This document shows, piece by piece, positions 34,540 through 43,372 of a stretch of 64,000 nucleotides of DNA. Where the stretch lies: the NCBI RefSeq assembly GCF_002222635.1, contig NZ_CP022420.1, forward strand, positions 78,108 to 142,107. Direction: 5' to 3'. Position 1 is the first letter of the stretch. Every line of letters starts with the position of its first letter. The position numbers were made by a program, and so were the translations under genes. The notes below the pieces were generated by a model, which saw only the letters and a program-made list of their open reading frames with translations, was not told the DNA's origin and made no database searches. Source of the DNA: Pseudosulfitobacter pseudonitzschiae. Lineage in GTDB: Bacteria > Pseudomonadota > Alphaproteobacteria > Rhodobacterales > Rhodobacteraceae.

Positions 34540-35221
34540 GAAGATTCCAAACCGGTCCGGGACCGCTGTCTCGAACGAAGACAGGCTGGCGCGGTCGCGG
34601 CAGTTCGCCACGAGCGCCACAAGATATGCCGCGTTCGATCAGAGTACGGCGGAAGCGGTCGCGACAGAAGGCCCAGCGGTAAATTCAGTGGACAAGAAAG
34701 AACCCCGGAAAGGGGAAAAGGCAGCCGCGGCTGAAACGGCGCGCATCAACTCGGGGGTATCCACCCAGCCGGTGGCGGATGATGCTTGCAGCACTCGCAC
34801 CGAAGGGCAGTCTCGAACCTATTACGTGCGCATCGGAGCTGAGGACCAGGCACGGATTGAGGCGCTGGCAGAACGATCTGGCCTTGATCCGGACTACGTT
34901 CGGCGTGCCTTGATCAAAGCGGTTCGCGCCCGCATGCAAAACCTGCGCGACACCGCGACCTGGCATGAGGTTGCCTCCGCTGCACGACCACGCCTGGCCG
35001 AGCCCAAAGGCACTGGTGCCCCCTTCATGAAATCGATGATCAGACTCGACGCCGCCCATATGGCGGCGTTGCAGACAGGCATTGATGACCCGCTCAACGT
35101 CTATGGGGTGACGCAGCTGTTATCCGCCTTCGGTAAGGCGCTGCTGCACTCCGAGATCGAAGAGCTCGCTCAAAAGATCAGCGGCATCGAAGCCCGGGCA
35201 GCGCGTCCTGATCCAGCGTAA
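34532..35221 (+). CDS. VirC2-like DNA-binding protein
   Basis: From the ATG at 34532, which overlaps the virC1-like stop by 8 bases, the protein has 229 residues. The first 95 are charged and disordered. The rest holds two ribbon-helix-helix-like units: TYYVRIGAEDQARIEALAER (residues 96-135) and PFMKSMIRLDAAHMAAL (about 160-205). VirC2 of Agrobacterium is known to carry two such folds in one chain and to bind overdrive next to its border. The frame also opens at 34493. Confidence 0.7.
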   Translation: MARKIPNRSGTAVSNEDRLARSRQFATSATRYAAFDQSTAEAVATEGPAVNSVDKKEPRKGEKAAAAETARINSGVSTQPVADDACSTRTEGQSRTYYVRIGAEDQARIEALAERSGLDPDYVRRALIKAVRARMQNLRDTATWHEVASAARPRLAEPKGTGAPFMKSMIRLDAAHMAALQTGIDDPLNVYGVTQLLSAFGKALLHSEIEELAQKISGIEARAARPDPA

Positions 35222-35597
35222 AGGCATCGCGTGCGGTCACGACAGCGATCTGACCGCCCGCCTCGATCATGTCGATGAGCTGTGCCCATTTGGCAGGATC
35301 AGCATCGCGTTGCGTTGCGATCCCGTCTTGCACAGAAAAGGCAGCCTGCTCTCCGGTCGCCGCGAGAAGAACAACTTGTTGCGGGAATTGGTCATCGTCA
35401 AAACGCGACAAAAAGTACGCATGGCTCACGTTTGGGTTGTAGACACGGTCAGGATCGCAAACTAAGAGCAAAGTTCCGTCGTTTGCAGTCGCAGCATAGG
35501 TCTCCAGACCTCGCGACAAGCCGATCTCCCACTCGGCAGCGACAGCCGATGAAGCCGCGCCCAGAAAGAGCGCAATATGTAGAGGCCTGTAAAGCAA
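35178..35597 (-). CDS. Small secreted hypothetical protein
   Basis: The TTG at 35597 has a Shine-Dalgarno ACGGAG 9 bases upstream and begins a signal peptide (LLYRPLHIALFLGAASSAVAA), so I place the start there rather than at 35657. The mature 118 residues hold two Cys (LVCDPDRVYNPN and LPGLRCR). It overlaps the end of the VirC2-like gene on the other strand. No family recognised. Confidence 0.6.
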   Translation of the reverse strand: MLYRPLHIALFLGAASSAVAAEWEIGLSRGLETYAATANDGTLLLVCDPDRVYNPNVSHAYFLSRFDDDQFPQQVVLLAATGEQAAFSVQDGIATQRDADPAKWAQLIDMIEAGGQIAVVTARDAFTLDQDALPGLRCR

Positions 35598-35700
35598 GTT
35601 TGTAAACTCCGTTTTGTGTTGGCCAAGCATATATAGGTACAGGCATATACCTGCCACCTGATAACTGCGGCTCCGACCAAATGGAGGTCAGGAGTTGAGC

Positions 35701-35880
35701 ATGAAGAATTATGCGGGTTACCCGGTCGAAGTCATTTGGGCGACGGTAAACGGTGAAGATGTCGAGGTTGGCGTCGTTTTCCAGTGGATCTGCGGCATGC
35801 GCCGTACAAGATGGTCCGATGACTTTGAGCCGTCGGACGGTGCGAACCTGAGGTACGAGCCCTATGAGGACGCAGGATAG
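35701..35880 (+). CDS. Small hypothetical protein
   Basis: The 59-residue ORF begins MKNYAGYPVEVIW and has a good GGAG site six bases upstream. Acidic overall. No family recognised. It is followed by another small gene at 36041. Confidence 0.5.
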   Translation: MKNYAGYPVEVIWATVNGEDVEVGVVFQWICGMRRTRWSDDFEPSDGANLRYEPYEDAG

Positions 35881-36040
35881 ACCGCCTCCAGCCCTAAAAT
35901 GCTCGCGAGCGACCGGAGCAGGACACGATTGTGATCCGGGGGCAATGACACCGAGAGAGAGAACACGCGGGGCAGAGATCGTTGCAAAGGCGACGACGGC
36001 TTGCAACGCTACCAAAGAGAACCGATAGGAGACCCATGAG

Positions 36041-36310
36041 ATGAAAGAGATTTTCAACGTTGGCGAGACAATCTTGCTGGACGGCGCGCCGCTTGCACTG
36101 GTGACCCCCGATGGCGTCAAGGCCTGGATCGAAGACGGCGTTCAGCACAGCTTGCGCTATGACCAAGTGCGCGATCCGCTCAGCGGCCAGATGAAATACC
36201 GCTGTCTCTACGAGAAAGACGGGTCGGATATGCCGTTCGTGCTGGTAGGCAACCCTGACAGTCACGAAGGCGCGCACGTTATTCTGTTCGACCAGAAGCC
36301 AGACGCATAG
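36041..36310 (+). CDS. Small hypothetical protein
   Basis: The 89-residue acidic protein (MKEIFNVGETILLDGAPLAL) has no signal peptide or known motif. GATAGGAG lies about 10 bases before the ATG. Codon use looks like the plasmid backbone. Unknown function. Confidence 0.55.
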   Translation: MKEIFNVGETILLDGAPLALVTPDGVKAWIEDGVQHSLRYDQVRDPLSGQMKYRCLYEKDGSDMPFVLVGNPDSHEGAHVILFDQKPDA

Positions 36311-37029
36311 CCCTTCGGAATCTTATGCCAGGTGGCGAACACTTGAGCCCCTCGGCTTCGCCCGGCGGCAGCGTCCACCTTGCAAGAGGGATGCAGACCC
36401 GTCAGGGCTGAAAGTGGATCGTGAAGGCGACCATGTGGCAAACGTCTTGGGATGGCTCAGGATGAGACAGGCCAAGACGTATTGGCACAGGAATACAGCA
36501 AGGTCAGAATTCAGGGCGGAGCCTCAGCAGCCCGGCCCCGCTTACGGGGCTTGCCCATGTCGAAACCTTCACCATTGTAGACAGTCACGCACATCGCAGC
36601 ATAGAAGCCTCTTTCGCAGGTGCTGCATCGTGTTCGGCCCAGAGCGGTCGTTCATCGAGCCGCCTCGCGCCGCATTGCGGTATCTCTGAACCTGCCGTTC
36701 GTCGCCAGTCGCAGCATTCTTGACCGTCCAACATCAGGAACCGCTTTCCAACTTGAATGACCTGAAGCCTTCGGGCGAAGAGAGTGTCGCGACGATCAGC
36801 ATGGGAACTGCTCAGGCTCCGTTCCCAACAGCCCAGCCCGAAGGGTGCGCCCACCACACACACGTAAACCCCATGGCTGGCGTTGTTCAGGAGGCCTACC
36901 GAATCCACTTTCAGGTCATATGGGCAACAACATCTAGCGCTTGCACGGCACATATCATACCATAAACGAGAGACCTTGCCCAACCACTACGTACCACTGG
37001 CTTGCGTTTATGGCCGCTTGGAATTCGAT
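36311..37029. other. Non-coding or decayed region before the large nuclease-like gene
   Basis: About 720 bases without a supported gene. Short frames occur on both strands, but none has a good start or family signal. The large gene at 37030 is open upstream to 36883, but that stretch reads like decayed DNA. It probably is a junction scar from the insertion of the neighbouring gene. Confidence 0.5.
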
Positions 37030-40000
37030 ATGAACAATTTTCCCCGGCCCTCTGAAATCATGAGGCACAACAGACCCTATCTATTCTCGGACAGCAAAAC
37101 TGAGGGCGTATACATATTGGCAAAATCCGAGCTGAGCCATCATTTGGAAAGCTTAACTCAGCGGAATCAGCACCAGGACTTTGAGATTTTTGCGCGCAAG
37201 CTGTGCGAGAGAGAGATTTGCCCGAACCTCCGTCCTCAGACCGGGCCGGAGGGCGGCGGCGACGGAAAAGTAGATACGGAGACTTACTCCGTTGCGCGCG
37301 AGATATCAGACCGCTGGTTTCAGGGACTGCCAGGCTCAGGTGCGGAAAGGTGGGGATTTGCTTTCAGCGCGAAGGAAAAATGGGCGCCGAAAGTTCGGAG
37401 CGACGTCCAGGGCATTGTTGATACAGGTCGTTCTTACGACAGAATTATATTCGTCACCAGCCGCGCGGCGCGATCCAAGGATCGCCTGCGGGTCGAGGAC
37501 GAACTCGTCAAAAAGTTCAATGTTCCCGTCACGATTCATGACAGATCATGGATTATTGACCGGGTTTTTGAGCATGATCACAAAGACCTTGCATATGAAT
37601 ATCTGAAGGCTGGTCAGTATGACGAGTCCAAAATGGTGGTCGGGCCGCGCGATTTTGAACGGAGGAAGACTCTAGACGCACTCGAAGAACGGATCGCCAA
37701 GGGAGGACAAAACGGCGGAGAAATCACGCAGCGGGTCGTGGACGCTCTGGAAGCTGCGCAGTTGTCGAGAATGCTGGAAAGGCCGCGGATCGAAACAGTC
37801 GGTCGATTTGACCGGGCAATAAAACTGGCAAAGAAGCACGGAACTAGGCGGCAGAAAATGCAGGCCATCTATGAGGGCGCCTGGACCGATCTGTGGTGGT
37901 TCGATGAAATTGACGCCATCAATGAATCATACGAGGAGATTGAAGCGCTTGCGTTTGAGGAGAACCACGCGGACGACATATCCAAGTTGTCCAACCTGTA
38001 CACGGTTCTGACTGCGCGGGTTATGCAGGGTTGGGAAGGTGCTGAGGAACTTGAGATTGAGGCGCGCGGCGAACGTCTGCGAGTCAAGGTTCAGGAGATT
38101 AGCGCAGACGCGTCCCGGCCAAACAATGCGCTTTATGGAAAGGCGCTTGGCCACCTGCTGGAGCTATCGTCTGCATCCGTCAAGACAGATGTAGAAAGCC
38201 TGGATGCAGTCTGGAACGGCCTTTCCGATGTTATTGATCAAGCACATGGACTTGGAGAATTTCCTGCTGAGATGATCGATCAAGTGATCGATGCGCTACA
38301 GCCCTTTGCTCCTGCCAGCGATGCATTCGATGCTCTGGTGCTTAAGCTAGCTGAGTTTATGGGCGAAAGGGCCAAAGAAGGAAAAGCCGGAAAAATCCTC
38401 TTTCGAAGAGGCGAGCAGCGGCTCGAAGCCGAAGAGCCAATAGAGGCCATTCGCTGGCTTGGCAAAGCGTCGATTTATTTCATGAAGGAGGAATACGCGG
38501 AAGAGCAGTTCGAAACGCTCTATTGTCTTTCTGTTGCCTATCGCGGCGCAGGCCTTCTGTGGGCAGCGCGCGCGACGTCGCTATCAGCGCTGGTCAGAAT
38601 GGTCATTTTGTCAGATGGCACTGACGGCCCCAGGCCGGAGCTTGTTCCATCCGCAAGCCTCCTCGCCATGATATCCATACAGCTCGGACGGTTTGTCGAT
38701 GCGCTGAATGTGATCCTCTGGCTGAACAGCCTGCATGAAGTTCTGCCCTTGTCCGATGAGGGCCGCGAAGGCCTCCGGAACAAGCTGCTTGAGTTTGACC
38801 GCCTTCTGATGTGTCAGATCGTCAACCTGGAAGCAGACGATCTCCGGGCGCTGTCCACTGTGCCCGACATGCTTGAGAAGCTGCGTTTGTTCTCGGCCCG
38901 CATGGCGTTGATACTCTTGCTGGGCCATGCCGAAAGCCTGGAGCAGGATGGCTCGATCCCTGAAGAGGGCTCGATAGATGAACTCAAAGAACTTGCAGAG
39001 CTGGCCGCTGTGCAGCCGGCGGCCCGAGACCTTCCCAAGCGCCTTCTAATGTACCAGAACCGCGAGTTTGAAGCCTCAGTGATCCTCCTGGGTGTAAAGG
39101 TGAAATTCACTGCGGACGCGTCGGTGTTCGGGCACTTGCTGTGCGAGGCCCATATCGGCGCGCTCGAAGGCTTCCTGGCAACATCTATTGAGACGGGTAT
39201 GCTCGCCCACGCCTCAGAATTGTCTGTGTCGGTAGAGATATGCGAAGACCTCGGTGAACCTGACATTATTTTTGATCCGGGCTCAATGATGCTGACGGTC
39301 AAGTGGCCTGTCGAACTGGATGTCAGAGATGTTGCCCACCATCAGACGCTTTGCGATCATCTTATAGACTTTTGCGCCCGGGTTATCGACGCAATTGCTG
39401 TGGTGAATCCTGACAAGGACAACGGGTTCATGTCGCAGCTCGTAGACGAGTTTGTTATCCAGCGCAGTATCAGCTTCAGCAATGCTTGCATTGGCAATCA
39501 TCGGCTTTTCGGTACGCACGCATCAACTATCGCGGGGCTGCAGTTCCTTTCCGAGAGGGAGTACCAGCTTAAGAGTGATGCGCCAACTGTGATAAGGGGA
39601 GCGTTTCTTGATGAGCGTAGGGGAGAGGACGAGGGATTTACGGACCCGGAGAAGATTGTTCAAAGTCATCGGGGTTACGTCGTCGAGTCCATCATTAACT
39701 TGCATCTCTGGGATAGGGCCGGATGGAACGGAATAATGTTTGCGGGTTATGGCCCTGCATATCCTCCCATGCTTGCGCTGATATTTCGTGATGAACAAAC
39801 GGCATGTTCAATATTTTCCGGATGGCGAGATAAATTCGGGTCGCGGGATAAGGAGGATGCTATTCGGATTGCGCTCCTGAGAGGGGTTGATGCGCAGCAT
39901 CCGTCACATTACCGCGCGTCGATCTCCAAGAATTTCGACCCCAAAAAGGATGGTCTGGACCCAAGCAAGAAGTTTATGCAAGCCTCGCGGATGCTAACCA

Positions 40001-40293
40001 TGACCCCGCCAAACAGCAACAACCTGGATACGTTTCTATCTGACTTCGAGGAGAAGCAGTGTTTCATTCTGGCACCTGCGGTTCTTGGGCCTGAGGGTGA
40101 ACCGCAGTTTTTCACTGACCTTTCGATTTTGAAGCGAATGCTCTATGTCCGGGAGGCGTGGGAGGTTGGCGTTCACGATCAAGACGGCATGGCACTTCGC
40201 AGTGACGACAACATCCTGGTGCCGGATGGGATTGAAAACCCGCCATGCTTTGAATTGATGGAATTGAAGAAGCGCCTTCGGGAGGCGAGATAA
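37030..40293 (+). CDS. Large protein with N-terminal Mrr-like nuclease domain, putative defence gene
   Basis: From the ATG at 37030 (MNNFPRPSEIM) the product has 1087 residues. Residues 50-150 look like a PD-(D/E)xK fold: FEIFARKLCERE, then TGPEGGGDGKVD with D82, then GFAFSAKEKW with K115. The rest is helical (DISKLSNLYTVLTARVM and many Leu/Ala repeats) and TPR-like, with no ATPase motif found. It is alone, without a partner gene, and flanked by decayed DNA, as are many single-gene phage-defence factors. No named system is recognised. Confidence 0.72.
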   Translation: MNNFPRPSEIMRHNRPYLFSDSKTEGVYILAKSELSHHLESLTQRNQHQDFEIFARKLCEREICPNLRPQTGPEGGGDGKVDTETYSVAREISDRWFQGLPGSGAERWGFAFSAKEKWAPKVRSDVQGIVDTGRSYDRIIFVTSRAARSKDRLRVEDELVKKFNVPVTIHDRSWIIDRVFEHDHKDLAYEYLKAGQYDESKMVVGPRDFERRKTLDALEERIAKGGQNGGEITQRVVDALEAAQLSRMLERPRIETVGRFDRAIKLAKKHGTRRQKMQAIYEGAWTDLWWFDEIDAINESYEEIEALAFEENHADDISKLSNLYTVLTARVMQGWEGAEELEIEARGERLRVKVQEISADASRPNNALYGKALGHLLELSSASVKTDVESLDAVWNGLSDVIDQAHGLGEFPAEMIDQVIDALQPFAPASDAFDALVLKLAEFMGERAKEGKAGKILFRRGEQRLEAEEPIEAIRWLGKASIYFMKEEYAEEQFETLYCLSVAYRGAGLLWAARATSLSALVRMVILSDGTDGPRPELVPSASLLAMISIQLGRFVDALNVILWLNSLHEVLPLSDEGREGLRNKLLEFDRLLMCQIVNLEADDLRALSTVPDMLEKLRLFSARMALILLLGHAESLEQDGSIPEEGSIDELKELAELAAVQPAARDLPKRLLMYQNREFEASVILLGVKVKFTADASVFGHLLCEAHIGALEGFLATSIETGMLAHASELSVSVEICEDLGEPDIIFDPGSMMLTVKWPVELDVRDVAHHQTLCDHLIDFCARVIDAIAVVNPDKDNGFMSQLVDEFVIQRSISFSNACIGNHRLFGTHASTIAGLQFLSEREYQLKSDAPTVIRGAFLDERRGEDEGFTDPEKIVQSHRGYVVESIINLHLWDRAGWNGIMFAGYGPAYPPMLALIFRDEQTACSIFSGWRDKFGSRDKEDAIRIALLRGVDAQHPSHYRASISKNFDPKKDGLDPSKKFMQASRMLTMTPPNSNNLDTFLSDFEEKQCFILAPAVLGPEGEPQFFTDLSILKRMLYVREAWEVGVHDQDGMALRSDDNILVPDGIENPPCFELMELKKRLREAR

Positions 40294-40410
40294 GACACTT
40301 GCGCCTACCATGCGATCACCTGATTCTGCCACTCAGACATCCGCTTCCGCGCAAGCAGGTCATTCGTGCGGCGCGCAGCGAACGACTGGAAGGTCCCGCA
40401 AAGCCGCCCG

Positions 40411-40641
40411 TCACTCAGCCTTGCTGAAATCCCGCGCGAGAATCTCCCGCGCATGCGCGACCCATTCTGGGGTCAGGCTCAGCGATTTCGCCTTGTTTTT
40501 GGGATCAAAAATCAGGCCGTTCTCGAAAAGCCGGTTGGTGATGGCCCAATCGACTCCCTTCCAGACCTGATCGCCGTAATGCAGCGTCAGGCTAAGGATC
40601 GCGAGAGCCGCATCATCAATCTTATCGATGTCGAGTGCCAT
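40411..40641 (-). CDS. DUF6429 family protein
   Basis: The 76-residue protein (MALDIDKIDDAALAILSLTLHYGD) matches the DUF6429 pattern of a short protein with a KxxDWxxxNRLFENGLI core followed by LTPEWV. Such genes are common on proteobacterial plasmids and near mobile elements. Function unknown. Confidence 0.7.
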   Translation of the reverse strand: MALDIDKIDDAALAILSLTLHYGDQVWKGVDWAITNRLFENGLIFDPKNKAKSLSLTPEWVAHAREILARDFSKAE

Positions 40642-40691
40642 CTCCCCCTCGTTTTCCTATGTCTGCCCGCTTTTCGAACCGCGGCCGCGCA

Positions 40692-40949
40692 TCATGCATA
40701 ACCCCGCCGCTTCTTTATCGCGGCAAGTTTCATCAGCGCGGTGACAGCGCGCCCTTCATCTGGATGCTGCTCAATCATCATCTGCCCGCGCGCGCCAATG
40801 CGGCCCCATTCGCGCACCAAGCTGGCGCCCCCAAAGAGATCGGGCTGAATGCTCATGCGGTAAAACCGCCGCATGTTGCAGGCTGGATCGATCCGCCGCA
40901 TCTGCAGGTCGGTCGGGAACACCTCAAGTTGAGCGACAGAGTGAGACAT
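40692..40949 (-). CDS. WGR-domain protein
   Basis: The ATG at 40949 (MSHSVAQLEV) opens an 85-residue protein that carries a whole WGR domain: CNMRRFYRMSIQPDLFGG, then REWGRIGARGQ. A TTG at 40976 would add nine residues. WGR domains bind nucleic acid or act as protein interaction units. It is a typical Rhodobacteraceae plasmid gene. Confidence 0.75.
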   Translation of the reverse strand: MSHSVAQLEVFPTDLQMRRIDPACNMRRFYRMSIQPDLFGGASLVREWGRIGARGQMMIEQHPDEGRAVTALMKLAAIKKRRGYA

Positions 40950-40982
40950 ATCGTGATCCAGCAGGCTTTCTTCCAAAATATC

Positions 40983-41046
40983 AGGTGGAAGCCTGCTCTT
41001 CCACCTCGATTTCCCCGCGAGGGGAAAAGGGGGCTCACGCCCCCTT
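40983..41046. terminator. Three hairpins in a row behind the DUF2493 gene
   Basis: AGGTGGAAG-N6-CTTCCACCT (40983-41006), TTCCCC-GCGA-GGGGAA (41011-41026) and AAGGGGG-N6-CCCCCTT (41027-41046) lie one after another. The third covers the stop codon of the DUF2493 gene. No clear T tract follows, so this is a candidate terminator or RNA-stability structure. Confidence 0.45.
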
Positions 41047-41967
41047 CTCGAACTTCATGACCGGGATGCCCAGCTTCTTGGCCTTGTCGGCGAGGTTCTC
41101 CTGGATGCCGGTGCCCGGGAAGACGAGAACACCCACCGGCAGCACCTCCAGCATGGCGTCGTTGCGCTTGAAGGGGGCAGCCTTGGCGTGCTTGGTCCAG
41201 TCGGGTTTGAAGGCGACCTGCGTCACGCCCCGAGCCTCGGCCCATTTGGCGGCAATGAGTTCTGCGCCCTTCGGGCTGCCACCGTGCAGAAGAACCATGT
41301 CGGGATATTTGGTCCGGACCTGATCGAGCTTGCCCCAGATCAGGCGGTGATCGTTGAAGTCGGTCCCGCCAGTGAGGGCGACCTTGGGGCCTGCGGGCAG
41401 CATCACCTCGGTTTCCGCGCGGCGCTTGGCGGCCAGGAAGTCGCGGCTGTCGATCAGGGCGGCGGTCATGTGCTGGCGGTTCACCATCGAGCCGGTGCGG
41501 GGGCGCCAGGTGGATCCCGTGTGATGGACGAACTCGGTGGCTGCATGATCGCGCATCATGTCCATGCAGTTGCGCCGTTCGATCAGGGTCAGGCCTTCGG
41601 CCGTCAGGCGCTCGAGTTCGGTGGATTTCACCTCGGAGCCATCCTGCTCGCGCTGAAGGCGGCGCTGCGCCTGCTCGTTCTCATCGAGCGACCGCTCAAC
41701 CCTCGCCGTGGCACGGTGGAAGAGGTTGACCTGGCCCCAGAGCACCTCTTCGAGGTCGGGTTCCATGCGGGTGTCTTCCAGGGTCGCGACGAGGGCATCG
41801 AAGATGTCGGCGACTGCGACCGCGAGGCGCTGCCCATCGGGCATCGGGCGCGGATCGGGCTCATCAAAGGGGCGGTAGCCATAAAGCTGCAGCTCGTCGA
41901 GCGCAAGGGCGGTCTGGGATGCGGTGTGGGCGGGTTCATACGTGTCGTCGTGAGTGTGGATCGTCAT
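41035..41967 (-). CDS. DUF2493 (SLOG-like) family protein
   Basis: The 310-residue protein has a helical N-terminal half and a C-terminal Rossmann-like DUF2493/YspA-type domain: VALTGGTDFNDHRLIWGKLDQV, then VLLHGGSPKGAELIAAKW and GVLVFPGTGIQENLADKA. SLOG-related domains bind nucleotides or signalling ligands. The C-terminal half is a frequent plasmid-linked domain. It lies next to a large palindrome. Confidence 0.82.
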   Translation of the reverse strand: MTIHTHDDTYEPAHTASQTALALDELQLYGYRPFDEPDPRPMPDGQRLAVAVADIFDALVATLEDTRMEPDLEEVLWGQVNLFHRATARVERSLDENEQAQRRLQREQDGSEVKSTELERLTAEGLTLIERRNCMDMMRDHAATEFVHHTGSTWRPRTGSMVNRQHMTAALIDSRDFLAAKRRAETEVMLPAGPKVALTGGTDFNDHRLIWGKLDQVRTKYPDMVLLHGGSPKGAELIAAKWAEARGVTQVAFKPDWTKHAKAAPFKRNDAMLEVLPVGVLVFPGTGIQENLADKAKKLGIPVMKFEKGA

Positions 41968-42011
41968 CTGTTTCTTGCCTCCGGGCCTGTCTCATCCGCG
42001 CGACAACCCGC

Positions 42012-42219
42012 GCGGCCTTCATGGGCTGCGAAAGCTGTCACTGGGGACGCCCCCTCACCCCGCCTTCGGGGCCGGAACGCATGTGGAGGAGGGCGGCAGG
42101 CAAGCTATTTGTTTCGCGATGCAAAGCGGGGGCTCGTCCCCCGCGGCGGAAATAGCTTGCCTGCCGCCCTTGATGGGGCGTCCCCTTTGACGGCCGCCTG
42201 CCCATCTCTTGAAGGCCGC
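42012..42219. repeat. 208-bp nested imperfect palindrome
   Basis: From outside in: GCGGCCTTC (42012-42020) with its complement at 42211-42219; ATGGGC with 42200-42205; GGGGACGCCCC (42043-42053) with 42175-42185; a perfect 20-bp arm at 42091-42110 with 42150-42169; and a centre hairpin GCGGGGG/CCCCCGC (42126-42144). The whole could form one large cruciform between the DUF2493 and Toprim genes. Confidence 0.9.
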
Positions 42220-42337
42220 TCGGGTGTCGGGTGGATGAGATTTACCCGGGAAGAGGCAAAGGTGATGATCCAAACCCGCGACAGGACTGCAGGACCCCTA
42301 CTCCCTCAACCCCTGACCACCCTCTGCGCGATGCGGC

Positions 42338-43369
42338 TCAGCCCAACAGGCGTTGGCGATCCTCAAGCCCGATCTGCCCTGCCAGATGCTGGCGCAGCGC
42401 CTCTTTGCCGGTCGCCCGGAGATCATCGTTGAAATCCCCGAGTTGTGGCTCGAGCACATGGCACCCAATCCCGACCTCTGTGGCTCTGGCGCTCAACCTC
42501 TCTGCCGCGCGTTGCCCGGCCGGATCGCGGTCGATCGCGATGTAGAGGCGCTGCAATCCCTCTGGCAGCAGGACGGCCCCGAGGTGACCCGACGACAGCG
42601 CCGCCCAGACGGGAAGGCCCGGCACTGCCTCGAACAGGGACAGCATGGTCTCAATGCCCTCGCCGATCACGAGGATGTCGTCATGCGGGGTCAGCCTGAC
42701 AGCATTGCCGAGGAGGTGACCCATGGCACGCCGCTGCGTTTTGACCGCCGCCTTGCCCTTGCCGTCGTGCGCCAGCCAAGTCCGATGCACACCCTGCAGG
42801 GCCCCTGCCCCATCGGTGACCGCAGCGATCAATGCTGGTCGGGGAATGCTCTTGGTCTGGCCCTCATCCCGATGCCAGCACGTCGGGTGGAAGCGAAGGG
42901 CGCTCATCGTGCCGCCTTGGGTGATGCCCCGGGCGCGAAGGTAAGTGTCGGCAAGCGTGCCTGCGACTGGCATAGAGGCTGCAAAGAGCCGCGCCGCCGC
43001 GGCTCGTGTGCCACCGGGGGCTTTGGGCTTCTTCGGCACTGGCGTATTCGGGAGGACCGGCTGGGGACGGCCAAGATGCGCCCGGGCCTCAGCCAGAAGG
43101 TCGGGAAAGCGGGAGATCCCGGTTCGCTCGCGGATGATGTCGAGGAGATCGCCATGCAGTCCGACAGCCGCGTCCTGCCATTTGCCACGGGCGCCCGGTC
43201 CTGATGTGGGTCCAGTCAGCCGCACGAAGAGCGACCGGCCGGGGTTGTTCTGCAAATCGCCCACGATCCAGTAGGACCCTTCCCGCCGTCCGGCGGGAAG
43301 GTAGGCGCGACACACGCTCTCTGCGTTCTCCGCCAGAGCGCGGATCACATCTTCAGTCTCGGAATACAT
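42338..43369 (-). CDS. Toprim-domain primase-like protein
   Basis: The 343-residue protein has a DUF7146-like N-terminal region and a Toprim domain with the catalytic GEGIE (residues 236-240) and DRD (280-282) motifs, as in plasmid and phage primases. It follows the strawberry-notch gene by three bases, so the two are probably one transcript. A role in priming of the incoming single strand during conjugation is likely. Confidence 0.85.
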   Translation of the reverse strand: MYSETEDVIRALAENAESVCRAYLPAGRREGSYWIVGDLQNNPGRSLFVRLTGPTSGPGARGKWQDAAVGLHGDLLDIIRERTGISRFPDLLAEARAHLGRPQPVLPNTPVPKKPKAPGGTRAAAARLFAASMPVAGTLADTYLRARGITQGGTMSALRFHPTCWHRDEGQTKSIPRPALIAAVTDGAGALQGVHRTWLAHDGKGKAAVKTQRRAMGHLLGNAVRLTPHDDILVIGEGIETMLSLFEAVPGLPVWAALSSGHLGAVLLPEGLQRLYIAIDRDPAGQRAAERLSARATEVGIGCHVLEPQLGDFNDDLRATGKEALRQHLAGQIGLEDRQRLLG

Positions 43370-43372
43370 GGC

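Noticed and set aside
35449..36120. 223-residue minus-strand frame
   Set aside because: Overlaps better supported small genes; no ribosome binding site or known motif.
40294..40410. Minus-strand frame ending LARKRMSEWQNQVIAW
   Set aside because: It reads like the end of a protein, but I could not find a start or a family, so it is not listed.
42012..42219. Palindrome as CRISPR or integron array
   Set aside because: Only one nested palindrome, no regularly spaced repeats or cassette boundaries.
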